DNA of 64,000 nt. Source: Panacagrimonas sp965216845 (GTDB lineage Bacteria > Pseudomonadota > Gammaproteobacteria > Nevskiales > Nevskiaceae). The DNA lies in NCBI GenBank assembly GCA_965216845.1, contig OZ244200.1:806001-870000 (forward strand). The letters are read 5' to 3'. Shown here in pieces: positions 21,167 through 30,061 of this stretch (the first letter of the stretch is position 1; each line of letters starts with the position of its first letter). A program made the translations under genes and the position numbers. The notes beneath the pieces are model-generated. The model saw only the letters and a program-made list of their open reading frames with translations, did not search any database and was not told the origin of the DNA.

Positions 21167-23655
21167 AGTACGTCGGTATCGACCTGGGCACGACCAACAG
21201 TGCCATCTGCTCTTTCGACGGCGAGTCGATCCGGCTCTACAAGAGTCCAGAACAGCACGACGTCACGCCGTCGGCCATCTTCATTGACCGGCGTGGCAAC
21301 AAGTACGTCGGCTCGCGCGCCTACAACAATGCTGCCCGCAACCCCGACAACGCGGCGGTGCTGTTCAAGCGGCTCATGGGTACGAGCACGCCGGTCAAGC
21401 TGCCGGCGGTGAACCTCACCATGACACCAGAGGAATGCTCTGCCGAGGTGCTGCGTGCGCTGTACGGCTACCTGCCGGAAGAGATCCGGGGCGATGGCGA
21501 CACCGGTACCGTCATTACGGTTCCAGCCGCGTTCAACCAGATGCAGAAGGACTCGACGATGGCTGCCGCTGATGCGGCTGGGCTCGGGCGAGTGGCCTTG
21601 ATGCAAGAACCGGTGGCCGCCGTGATGAGCGTCATGCGGCAGCGAAAGAATGACGGCGTGTTTGTCGTTTATGACCTCGGCGGTGGAACGCTCGACATCG
21701 CAATTGCAGAGAGTATTTCCGGTCGCGTGACACTTCTCGCGCACGGTGGCATCGCCATGTGTGGCGGTCGCGACTTCGACCGGATTCTGTTCGACAACAT
21801 CGTGAAGCCGTGGCTGCTGGAAAACTTTGATCTTCCGGAAGACTTGACGACCAATCCACAGTTCAAGTCCCTGCTGCGTATGGCCACATGGGCGACAGAG
21901 AAGGCAAAGATCGAGTTGTCGCAGAAGGAAGAGGCCGTCGTCAGTCTGCCCGAGACCGAACTCGGTGTCCGCGATCAGGCGGGTGAGGAGATTTACATCG
22001 ATATCACCATTGATCGCAAACGATACGACGGTCTGATCGGGCCGAAGGTGGAAGAGACCATAGTGTCCGCCCGCGAAACCCTCGAAAAGGCTGGATTGAG
22101 CCCACACGACGTCGAGCGTGTTGTCTTTGTGGGTGGCCCAACCCACTACAAGCCTTTGCGTGACAAGGTGGCCTTCGAGCTCGGTATCGCGCCGTCCACC
22201 GATGTGAACCCGATGACCGCCGTTGCGGAAGGCGCAGCGGTCTTCGCCGAGTCCATCGATTGGGCGTCGCAAAGCCGTGGACGCAAGAGCGCCCGAGGAG
22301 CCATCAGCGCCGGTGGCGCGCTTGATCTGTCGTTCAACTACATCGCGCGCACGCCGGACTCGAAGGCAAAGATCGTCGCCAAACTGGGAAGTTCTGCTCC
22401 GGCTGGAGTCGAGTTTCAGATTGACAGTCTGGACACCGGGTGGTCTTCCGGACGCATCGCCCTGAAGGATGGCGCAGGTATCGAACTCAACCTGACCAAG
22501 CCTGGCGACAACACCTTCAAGGTGTTTGTGTTCGATTCCAACGGCGGGCCCGTATCGCTGCGTGAAGACAAGATTGTCATCGCACGCACCGCCTCCAGCA
22601 TCGATGCGATCCCGGCATCGCATTCCGTCGGCGTGGAAGCGCGCGACAAGGTGGGTGGTCGCTTGAGCTTGGATTATCTCGTTCGGGAGGGCGATCAGCT
22701 ACCCAAGAAAGGCAAGAAGACTTTCAAGGCGGGCGAGTCTCTCAAGGCTGGAAGTGCTGGGTCGATCAAGTTCAAGTTGTGGGAGGGCGACATCTCCGAC
22801 CCCATCAACGACAACCGATTCATCGGCATGTTTGAGATCAAGGGAACGGATTTCGACGACGGTGTCATCGCCGCTGGCGCGGAGCTGATCTGCGAGTACG
22901 AAGTGCTCGACTCCGGCAACATCGTTCTGGAGGTTTCAGTCCCTTCAATCAGCGGTTCGTTCCAGAGCGGGCGTAACTTCTACTCCAGCCAGGAAGGCAA
23001 GGTCGACTACACCAACCAGGCGAAGAACATCCAGGAGCAGTCGGACCACACCTTGCAGCGGCTTGACGAGATGGCATCCAAGGTCGATGACCCACGTCTG
23101 GAGCAGGCTCGGGAGAAGCTGGAGCAGGCGGGCACTATCAAAACTGACGAGGCCGACCCCGAGACGGCCAAGCAGGCGATGGATCACGTTCAGGAGGCCA
23201 AACGGCTGCTGGCGCTGACCCGCAAGGAGCATCTGAAGGACATTCGCCAGCTGGAACTGGACAAGGCAGTCGATTTCTTCGACAAGGTGGTGCGCCAGCA
23301 CGCCAGACCCACCGAAGCCTCGTCTTTCGACAACTTGGTCAAGACGGCGCAGCGCGCGATTGACAACAACAGTGGCGACTTCGAGTCGCACCTGGATGAT
23401 CTGCGCAGTCGCAACTTCATGATCCTGTGGCGTCAGGACTGGTTCGTCATCGAGCGCTTCAAGTGGCTGGCCGAGGATACCTACCTCTTCCCAGATGCCC
23501 GCGAGCATGCCCAGCTGGTGGCTGCGGGAGCGGAGGCGTTGAAGGCCAATGACATCGACAAGCTTCGTGCCGTAGTAGCCCATCTCGACTCCATCCGCAT
23601 CGGTTCTGCGGGTGAAGACGACATGCTTGCTGGCGCGAACATCGTGCGGAGTTGA
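21163..23655 (+). CDS. divergent Hsp70 (DnaK-like) with non-standard C-terminus
   Basis: An 830-residue Hsp70-superfamily ATPase. The nucleotide-binding domain is intact: phosphate-1 loop GIDLGTTNSA (5-14), VPAAFN (120-125), phosphate-2 loop VVYDLGGGTLDI (168-179) and the adenosine motif FVGGPT (322-327). After about residue 366 the usual DnaK substrate-binding signature is missing. In its place are beta-rich segments (residues 385-620) that may form one or two sandwich domains, then about 200 helical residues. It is longer than DnaK (about 640). It sits between its GrpE-like partner and an AAA+ ATPase. A dedicated-client chaperone is likely; the client is unknown. Confidence 0.85.
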   Translation: MKYVGIDLGTTNSAICSFDGESIRLYKSPEQHDVTPSAIFIDRRGNKYVGSRAYNNAARNPDNAAVLFKRLMGTSTPVKLPAVNLTMTPEECSAEVLRALYGYLPEEIRGDGDTGTVITVPAAFNQMQKDSTMAAADAAGLGRVALMQEPVAAVMSVMRQRKNDGVFVVYDLGGGTLDIAIAESISGRVTLLAHGGIAMCGGRDFDRILFDNIVKPWLLENFDLPEDLTTNPQFKSLLRMATWATEKAKIELSQKEEAVVSLPETELGVRDQAGEEIYIDITIDRKRYDGLIGPKVEETIVSARETLEKAGLSPHDVERVVFVGGPTHYKPLRDKVAFELGIAPSTDVNPMTAVAEGAAVFAESIDWASQSRGRKSARGAISAGGALDLSFNYIARTPDSKAKIVAKLGSSAPAGVEFQIDSLDTGWSSGRIALKDGAGIELNLTKPGDNTFKVFVFDSNGGPVSLREDKIVIARTASSIDAIPASHSVGVEARDKVGGRLSLDYLVREGDQLPKKGKKTFKAGESLKAGSAGSIKFKLWEGDISDPINDNRFIGMFEIKGTDFDDGVIAAGAELICEYEVLDSGNIVLEVSVPSISGSFQSGRNFYSSQEGKVDYTNQAKNIQEQSDHTLQRLDEMASKVDDPRLEQAREKLEQAGTIKTDEADPETAKQAMDHVQEAKRLLALTRKEHLKDIRQLELDKAVDFFDKVVRQHARPTEASSFDNLVKTAQRAIDNNSGDFESHLDDLRSRNFMILWRQDWFVIERFKWLAEDTYLFPDAREHAQLVAAGAEALKANDIDKLRAVVAHLDSIRIGSAGEDDMLAGANIVRS

Positions 23656-23658
23656 CCC

Positions 23659-25095
23659 ATGGCACTCGACGCGTGGCTTCCCATCGGTTTCAAGTTGCCC
23701 GACGGTGCGAAGGCGCGCGTCACCCTGTTTGAAGGGGCAGACTGGCAGATCCTTGAGACCCAAGGTGGTGGGCGGGCGCTCGTCGTATGCGACGCACTGG
23801 TGGAGCATTGGCTAGATGCCGGGCTGATCGATGACGGGACCTTCAACGCCTTCCAGTTCGGCGATCAGCAGCTTCGGTCCATCTCCTGCGGTCCGAGCCA
23901 GACGCTGTGCCCGGTCAGCGAGGCGAAATCACCCGATACCAAGGTCGAGGCGCTCGCCTTCGCTCTTGCATTGAAGGCAACACGCGATATCGATGCGGAT
24001 TCGGCGCTCCAGGATGCGCTCTACGTTGAGAAGATCACGCGGCTGCTGCCAACCTACAGCATCAGCTCCCGAACTGGCGATGACGTCGTGCTCGGCTACT
24101 GGCTGACAGGCGGCACCAGCATTCCGGCCACGTCCTTCCGCCGTCTCCGCCAGACCATGAGCTGGCTGGGCGCGAGCCACCTGAAGGATGTCGTGCAAGC
24201 AGCGGGCTTCGAAGTCGCGGAAATCATTCCGTTGGAGCGCAAGCCAGCGGCGCCTGCCGAGAAAACGGAAGCTGCTCCTGCCGAGAAGGTGGCGGAAGTC
24301 AAGCGCGCCGAGCCGGAGCCCAACAAGGTCTTCGAACTCGCGGGGCGTCCCGAACTGGCGACCTTCTTCAACGAGCACATCGTTGACATCATTCTGCACC
24401 GCGACCGCTACAAGGCGCTTGGCATCGAATTCCCATCAGCCGTGATCCTGTACGGCCCTCCAGGCACCGGCAAGACCTTCGCGGTCGAGCGACTGGTTGA
24501 TTTCCTCGGCTGGCCGAGCTTCCAGATTGACGCATCCAGCGTGGCCAGCCCTTACATCCACGAGACCAGCAAGAAGGTCGCACAGGTGTTCGACAAGGCG
24601 ATGGAAAACGCGCCATCAGTTCTCGTGATCGACGAGATGGAGGCGTTTCTTGCTGACCGCGAAATGGGATCGGGCCATCACCGCGTCGAAGAGGTGGCTG
24701 AGTTCCTGCGGCGCATCCCGGAGGCCGTGAAGAACGAGGTATTGATCATCGCGATGACGAACCGGATTGACATGATCGACCCCGCCATCCAGCGCCGGGG
24801 ACGCTTCGATCATGTCATCAAGGTGGACTTTGCAAGCGAGCTCGAGGTGCTGTCGCTGCTGGACAAGCTGCTGTCAGCTTTGCCGAAGGAGTCAGACGTG
24901 GACTCCAAGCCGCTGGCGCAAGAACTCGCTGGACGACCGTTGTCCGACGTTGCTTTCGTTGTGCGGGAAGGTGCAAGGCTCGCAGCACGCTCTGGCAAGG
25001 AAAGGCTGGACCAGGCCAGTCTGCTGGCGGCTTTGCGCACGACACCTGCACGGGAACGTGAAGGCGGCGAAAAGCGGCGCATAGGATTTATCTAA
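23659..25095 (+). CDS. AAA+ ATPase of the chaperone-like operon
   Basis: A 478-residue protein with an N-terminal alpha/beta domain of unknown type (1-190), an Ala/Glu/Lys-rich linker and a C-terminal AAA+ module of the FtsH/Cdc48 kind. Walker A GPPGTGKT is at 266-273, Walker B VLVIDE at 321-326, sensor 1 MTN at about 366 and the arginine fingers RRGRFD at 379-384. There is no protease domain, so it would remodel or unfold partners rather than degrade them. The start lies three bases after the Hsp70 stop. Coupling with Hsp70 and GrpE-like genes suggests a joint unfolding machine, as with DnaK and ClpB, although this AAA+ class is different. Confidence 0.85.
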   Translation: MALDAWLPIGFKLPDGAKARVTLFEGADWQILETQGGGRALVVCDALVEHWLDAGLIDDGTFNAFQFGDQQLRSISCGPSQTLCPVSEAKSPDTKVEALAFALALKATRDIDADSALQDALYVEKITRLLPTYSISSRTGDDVVLGYWLTGGTSIPATSFRRLRQTMSWLGASHLKDVVQAAGFEVAEIIPLERKPAAPAEKTEAAPAEKVAEVKRAEPEPNKVFELAGRPELATFFNEHIVDIILHRDRYKALGIEFPSAVILYGPPGTGKTFAVERLVDFLGWPSFQIDASSVASPYIHETSKKVAQVFDKAMENAPSVLVIDEMEAFLADREMGSGHHRVEEVAEFLRRIPEAVKNEVLIIAMTNRIDMIDPAIQRRGRFDHVIKVDFASELEVLSLLDKLLSALPKESDVDSKPLAQELAGRPLSDVAFVVREGARLAARSGKERLDQASLLAALRTTPAREREGGEKRRIGFI

Positions 25096-25106
25096 GGGAG
25101 ACAGTG

Positions 25107-26822
25107 GTGGCAGCGGAGGAAGAAAACAACAAGAAAAATGAAGGCAAGGGTTTCGCCGGCCTTTCATCGCTCGTGTCCGACGTGGACACGACACCGCCAC
25201 CCCCTGCGCCCAAGACGGAATCCGCCGGCTCTACGACATCCACCGGACGCCCAGCCTCGCAGGCTGCTCAACCGCAATCGCAGCAGCCGACTCAGCGTCA
25301 GGCGTATCAAGAGCCTCCGCAACCGTCTTCTGGCTCGTCTGGGGGCAAATGGATACTGGGCATAGCTGCCGTAGTTGGCCTGCTTTGGCTCATCGGCCAG
25401 TCCGATAAGAACACTCCGTCACCGTCTTCCGCCTATTCACCGCCCGCACAGAGTGCAGCGCCTAGCTATTCGCCGCCTGCTCAACCGCAAGCCCCCTCCG
25501 TGCCACAAGAATCAAAGCCGCCAGTAGGTCAGGACTTGGTGTTTTCAACGGCTCAGATTCGGTATTGCTTGGCCGAAGACATCCGTATGGAGGGCGCGAA
25601 GGCCGCTCTCAACAACTACAGCGACTCCGATGTCGATCGGTTCAATGCCATGGTGGCTGACTACAACAGTCGCTGTGGCAGTTTCCGCTATAGAAGCGGT
25701 GCTTTGGAGAGCGCACGCCGAGACGTTGAGCCGTATCGTGGCCAACTTCAGGCAGAAGGAAGGAGCCGATTCGCTCGCGATCCATCCACTGGCTCCCTGT
25801 CGGCACCAGCACCAGCACCAGCGCCCGCGCGTCCTGCTCCGGATGCGACTGTACAAGCTATTCAACGGAAGCTTAATGAACTTGGGTATGACGCAGGTAG
25901 CGCTGACGGTCTCATGGGGACTAAAACACGTTCAGCGATTTTGGCATTTCAACGGGATAGTGGCCTTACGCCCGACGGACTCCCAACGTCGTCATTACTT
26001 CGGCGCCTCTCAGATGATCGTGTCGCTGCTGTGCGAGAAAGCCCTCAGGTAGCACCTCCGAACACTTCCACGTTCGTACCCCCATCGTCTGCCATACCCC
26101 CGCCTGAGCGCTCCCCGGCGCGCCCAGATCGTACAGCCGTGACTGATTCCGAACAGTCCGGCATGGAGCGAGCCTGTGATAGTGCACGACTTTATAGTGG
26201 ACCCAGCGCCTATCAATCTTGCCTTGCTCGCGAGATGGCTAGTCTCAAATCATCAGGTGGACGTCCCGACCTGTCTCGTGTGACCAGTGCTGAAAGGAAC
26301 TCTATTGAGCGTGCCTGTGATAGCGCGCGGCAGTACAGCGGCCCTGGCGCTTATTACAACTGTCTCAATAGAGAGATTGCTAGCCTTAACGCGTCGCGCG
26401 GACGCCCCGATCTTTCTGGTGCATCTCCCTCAGAACAAGCAGCCATCGAGCGGGCCTGTGACAGTGCACGTCAGTACAGCGGTCCTGGCGCTTACTACAA
26501 CTGCCTCAATCGAGAACTTTCCAGTCTGAACGCATCTCGCGGGCGACCGGATATTTCTCGATTTTCAGCTTTTGAGCAAGCCGCCATTGAGCGTGCTTGT
26601 GACAGTGCGCGCCAATACAGTGGGCCCGGCGCGTACTACAACTGTTTGAATCGGGAAATATCCAGTCTTCGCTCGTCAGGCGGCACTCCTGATTTGTCAG
26701 GCCTTACGTCTACAGCATCAGCGGCAATAGAGCGAGCGTGTGAAAGTGCGCGCCAGTACAGCGGCCCCGGAACTTACTACAACTGCTTGCGAAGAGAACT
26801 CGGTAAGGTGGGTTATCGGTGA
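25107..26822 (+). CDS. membrane-anchored protein with peptidoglycan-binding domain and 47-residue repeats
   Basis: A 571-residue single-pass protein. A cytoplasmic N-terminus carries GFAGLSSLVSDV, then comes a Pro/Gln-rich linker, one membrane segment (WILGIAAVVGLLWLIG, about 82-97), a Pro-rich stretch, a peptidoglycan-binding-1-like domain (IQRKLNELGYDAGSADG, about 250-293) and nearly five copies of a 47-residue repeat. The C-terminal part is presumably periplasmic. GTG at this position gives the N-terminus MAAEEE, which matches a second tagged protein in the operon; a GTG one codon earlier is possible. It may anchor the chaperone complex to the envelope. Confidence 0.8.
   Translation: MAAEEENNKKNEGKGFAGLSSLVSDVDTTPPPPAPKTESAGSTTSTGRPASQAAQPQSQQPTQRQAYQEPPQPSSGSSGGKWILGIAAVVGLLWLIGQSDKNTPSPSSAYSPPAQSAAPSYSPPAQPQAPSVPQESKPPVGQDLVFSTAQIRYCLAEDIRMEGAKAALNNYSDSDVDRFNAMVADYNSRCGSFRYRSGALESARRDVEPYRGQLQAEGRSRFARDPSTGSLSAPAPAPAPARPAPDATVQAIQRKLNELGYDAGSADGLMGTKTRSAILAFQRDSGLTPDGLPTSSLLRRLSDDRVAAVRESPQVAPPNTSTFVPPSSAIPPPERSPARPDRTAVTDSEQSGMERACDSARLYSGPSAYQSCLAREMASLKSSGGRPDLSRVTSAERNSIERACDSARQYSGPGAYYNCLNREIASLNASRGRPDLSGASPSEQAAIERACDSARQYSGPGAYYNCLNRELSSLNASRGRPDISRFSAFEQAAIERACDSARQYSGPGAYYNCLNREISSLRSSGGTPDLSGLTSTASAAIERACESARQYSGPGTYYNCLRRELGKVGYR
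26163..26819 (+). repeat. in-frame tandem repeat, period 141 bases
   Basis: Units begin at 26163, 26304, 26445, 26586 and 26727, an exact 141-base spacing; the last is cut short by the stop. Each encodes 47 residues with ERACDSARQYSGPGAYYNC as the core (the first unit differs most) and a variable RPDLS-like spacer. Two cysteines per unit suggest disulfide-stabilised periplasmic modules. Confidence 0.9.
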
Positions 26823-26846
26823 GAGGATCGTCAGGGACTTTCAAGA

Positions 26847-28871
26847 ATGACAACAGCAATTTGTTTTAAATGTGGTTCAGAGAAGTCAGGTGCATTGCTC
26901 GCCTGCGGTGCATGCGGAACCACTCCTCGATTAAACAGCGAGCTGGCTTTGTCACTCGTGCTTACTGATCACCTCTCGTCGAAAACGCAGCTGGCACATT
27001 ACAGCCACGAGCTTCGCAATCATTTGAAGCTTTCCGTGCCAGCTGATGCTTTGGCTCAGGCGCAAGAAGCTTTGAAGGACCCGCAGCTTATGGCGATGCT
27101 TGGTGCTCAACCGGCATCAGACGCATCTGCGAAGCCCGTGCCAACAACGGCATCTTCCCGCCCAATTGCTGCACCTCCTGCGCAACCGGCCAGGAATTCC
27201 CCATCTCCGCGAGCCCGAGTTCAACGCACACTGAAAACAACCGCACTCCATCAGACGCCCTTCGCGATTCTCGGTGTGACCACCCGCGACGACCGCAGGC
27301 GCATCGTTGAATTGGCTGAAGAGAAGTCTTTGGAGCTGGACCACGATGTCTGCCAGAAGGCACGCTCTGATCTAACGAATCCACGCACCAGGTTGAGCGC
27401 GGAGATCGCATGGCTTCCCGGCGTTTCTCCGCGAAAGGCATCCCAGCTCGTTGAAAACCTGCTCCATGATCCTATGGCGGTCAGGGAGGAGTCTGGCTTG
27501 CCCACGCTTGCACACTTGAATTTGCTTGCCGCCGCCTTCGAGGCGGTGGATAGCGAACACGATGCGGAAGATCTGGCGAGTTTCATTCAGGAGGTTGCTT
27601 ACCTCGTGGATGAGATCGATCCCGAAGATGTCTTGCGCGACATCAATGAAGACCGTGCCGTCTCCGGCTTCCCGGAGGTCCGGGCACTTGACCAAATCGA
27701 AGCCGAACTGGCGGAACGTAAACGGTACTATCGCAGCGCCATCAAGGACGCCCTCGACAGGTTGCCACCTACGACGCTCGTCCAGGTCATGACGGACACA
27801 GTGGAGGGGGTTACGTTGGGCGGCGAGGATCACGCGCCCGAACTGATCGATGACCTCGTCGATAGCTACGAAGTGGAAACCCAAGGCTTTCTGCAGAAGG
27901 AAGCTGAGAACGTCCACAAGCTGATCAAAGCCGCCCGTGACTCGGCGAACTCGGGTGAAGCAGCCGTCAAGCCGTATGTGGACAAGCTTGATGCCGTGGC
28001 ACGTAATTGGGACAAGGTCGCACAGCCTATCCAGCTGAGTGCCAAAGCGCGCGGCATCGATCATGAAGCAAGCCGTGACCTGGCCTACGAGATACGTAGC
28101 CTCGCCATCGACCTGTTCAACACGCATGACATGTTGACGCAGTCCCAACGGCTGACTGGTCTACTTCAAGAGTTGTTTGCCGAGCTACCTGAGGTATCCG
28201 AGCGCGTTGAGCAGGATGCGGATGCGCTTGCCGAAATCTTCCATGAGCGGAAGAAGGCGGTAGCACGCAAAGACGAATGGGCGCGTGAGATCACTTACCG
28301 CGCTGAAATTGGTGTGATGTTCAAGGACACCCTGAGCATTTCGCCCGATGGAATCTCATGGAAAGGGCAGAGTTTTTCTTTGGATTCGATCACTCGAGTT
28401 CGCTGGGGTGGCGTGCGCCACTCCGTCAACGGCGTGCCGACGGGGACGACCTACACCATTGCCTTCGGAGACAAGCGCTCGGAGGCGGTTGTCGAGCTAA
28501 AGAAAGAGGACATCTACAGCAAGTTTATCGACAAGCTCTGGCGAGCCGTGTGCGTTCGCCTGCTGGGTGAGATGCTGGAAGCGCTGAAGGATGGGCGGGA
28601 CCTGTACTTCGGCGACGCACTCCTTCACGACGATGGCATCACCCTGGTGAGGCACAAATTTCTGGGTGCCAATGAAAGGGTGCGGTGCACGTGGGAGCAG
28701 GTGCAGATATGGAATGCTGATGGATCGTTCTGCATCGGGTCCAAGGACGACAAGAAAACCAATGTCGGCATTTCCTACATTCACGTCGCAAACACGCACA
28801 TTCTGGAGCAGCTCATTCGCATGGCTTTCAAGAAGCCGGGAATGCGCCGTTTGAGCGATTTGTTGCAGTGA
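26847..28871 (+). CDS. zinc-ribbon protein with degenerate J-like segment, 674 aa
   Basis: The N-terminus has a four-Cys zinc ribbon (Cys 6, 9, 20, 23). After a Pro/Ala linker, residues 137-192 look like a J domain: TPFAILGVTTRDD, a helix, and a second helix followed by NPRTRLSAEIAWLPG. The diagnostic His-Pro-Asp is replaced by Asp-His-Asp (165-167). The rest is largely helical, with a beta-rich PH-like C-terminal region (about 475-660). No membrane segment. In an operon with Hsp70 and GrpE-like genes, a J-protein-derived partner is a reasonable reading, but loss of HPD means classical stimulation of ATPase cannot be assumed. Confidence 0.7.
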   Translation: MTTAICFKCGSEKSGALLACGACGTTPRLNSELALSLVLTDHLSSKTQLAHYSHELRNHLKLSVPADALAQAQEALKDPQLMAMLGAQPASDASAKPVPTTASSRPIAAPPAQPARNSPSPRARVQRTLKTTALHQTPFAILGVTTRDDRRRIVELAEEKSLELDHDVCQKARSDLTNPRTRLSAEIAWLPGVSPRKASQLVENLLHDPMAVREESGLPTLAHLNLLAAAFEAVDSEHDAEDLASFIQEVAYLVDEIDPEDVLRDINEDRAVSGFPEVRALDQIEAELAERKRYYRSAIKDALDRLPPTTLVQVMTDTVEGVTLGGEDHAPELIDDLVDSYEVETQGFLQKEAENVHKLIKAARDSANSGEAAVKPYVDKLDAVARNWDKVAQPIQLSAKARGIDHEASRDLAYEIRSLAIDLFNTHDMLTQSQRLTGLLQELFAELPEVSERVEQDADALAEIFHERKKAVARKDEWAREITYRAEIGVMFKDTLSISPDGISWKGQSFSLDSITRVRWGGVRHSVNGVPTGTTYTIAFGDKRSEAVVELKKEDIYSKFIDKLWRAVCVRLLGEMLEALKDGRDLYFGDALLHDDGITLVRHKFLGANERVRCTWEQVQIWNADGSFCIGSKDDKKTNVGISYIHVANTHILEQLIRMAFKKPGMRRLSDLLQ

Positions 28872-28901
28872 TTTAGTCCAAGAATTCAGCGGAGCAGCGA
28901 T

Positions 28902-29546
28902 ATGGGATTTCTTTCCAACCTATTCGGAGGCAACAAGGAGGACAAGGCGCTGCGCGAGGCGTTGGCCCACATCCACCGCATCCTCGATGACGAGGCGTTT
29001 CAACTGGAACTCGTGCATCCGGCAATGAAGGCGATGCTGGAGTCCGCTCCGGCCTACGACAGAGACCCGAACGGCACCGGCCCGTTCGGCTTCACCGAAA
29101 CCAATCCCATCCCCGTCAACGGGCCAATCGGCCAACTGGCGTATCTGTCCAGACTCGAAACCCAGTCCGGACAGCGCATCCTCTTCCACCGCCTCGGAGC
29201 CATCGGCACGGTGGACGTGTTCGAGGCCGTGTCGTTCAACGGAGCCGAGTGGTTCATCCTGTTCGTCGACCTCTACCATCCCCGGCGCTCGCGCCTCACC
29301 CCGGACGGCTTTCGGTTCACGAAGGAAGTCGCCCAGTTCTCCGGCTTCCACAAGTTTTGCGAGAACTTCCCTTACGACTTCATCGAGAAGAAGGCGTCCG
29401 AGCGCGAGTCGGGCCTGAGCATGGCGTACATCGCCATCAGCAAGGTGTCGGATCAAATCCAGAACCGTGTCTTCAACAGGCCGTTGGCCCACAAGGCCAA
29501 GCTCGACCTCGTGAAGAGCCGCTTGTCGAGCGTCCAATCCCAATAG
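28902..29546 (+). CDS. hypothetical protein of the chaperone-like operon, 214 aa
   Basis: A soluble protein with a hydrophobic, Gly/Phe-rich start (MGFLSNLFGG) that may form an amphipathic membrane-binding helix. The middle is beta-rich (VDVFEAVSFNGAEWFILFVD) with PRRSRLTPDGFRF, and the C-terminus is helical and basic. No domain is recognised. GGAG lies upstream of the ATG. It is followed within ten bases by an exported protein gene, so it belongs to the same transcript. Function unknown. Confidence 0.75.
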   Translation: MGFLSNLFGGNKEDKALREALAHIHRILDDEAFQLELVHPAMKAMLESAPAYDRDPNGTGPFGFTETNPIPVNGPIGQLAYLSRLETQSGQRILFHRLGAIGTVDVFEAVSFNGAEWFILFVDLYHPRRSRLTPDGFRFTKEVAQFSGFHKFCENFPYDFIEKKASERESGLSMAYIAISKVSDQIQNRVFNRPLAHKAKLDLVKSRLSSVQSQ

Positions 29547-29555
29547 GTGACGCCG

Positions 29556-30044
29556 ATGAAGAAGTCACTTCTGGCGACGCTCGCGACATTGATGAGCCTT
29601 CAGGCAGCGCCTGCTCTGGCCGAGAACTACGAGGTGAACCTGACCCGCAAGGGCAGCAACGTCTACAAGATCGACGGCAAGGACATCATCATCCAGACGC
29701 GCTACTGCTATGTCTACGCCTACTCCGAGGAAGCCATCCTCAAGACGTCAGGCTATGGCGGCGAGGTCATCTTCTTCGACAGCAAGGACAAGTGCGATGT
29801 GAAGGCGGTCTTTGGTCTGTCGAAGCAGGAGCCGGGGAAATACGTGGTGACGGTCAGTCACGAGGACGATGACTGGTATGAGGTCTTCGGGACGAACTCG
29901 TACATCAAGACATCGAGTTGCCTGTCCCTCGCGCTCGGCGAGGAGGCATACCTGACGATTTCGCCTTCCGGTTCCGGAAGGCTGCGGTTTGAGGATGGCG
30001 ACGACTGCATGGTCGAAGGCGTCTACACCAAGCTGCGGCTATGA
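29556..30044 (+). CDS. exported hypothetical protein, 162 aa
   Basis: A small periplasmic protein with a clear Sec signal peptide (KKSLLATLATLMSLQAAPALA, cleavage before ENYE). The mature part is beta-rich with several Tyr and four cysteines that could form disulfides. The ATG three codons into the open frame is preferred because AGGTGA lies six bases upstream. No family recognised. Being exported and in an operon with cytoplasmic chaperones, it may be a client or envelope sensor. Confidence 0.75.
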   Translation: MKKSLLATLATLMSLQAAPALAENYEVNLTRKGSNVYKIDGKDIIIQTRYCYVYAYSEEAILKTSGYGGEVIFFDSKDKCDVKAVFGLSKQEPGKYVVTVSHEDDDWYEVFGTNSYIKTSSCLSLALGEEAYLTISPSGSGRLRFEDGDDCMVEGVYTKLRL

Positions 30045-30061
30045 GATGGAGATGAGGAGCC

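Noticed and set aside
26163..26819. CRISPR-like array
   Set aside because: The regular repeats are coding, in frame and 141 bases long with no spacers; no cas genes are near. No other CRISPR array was seen.
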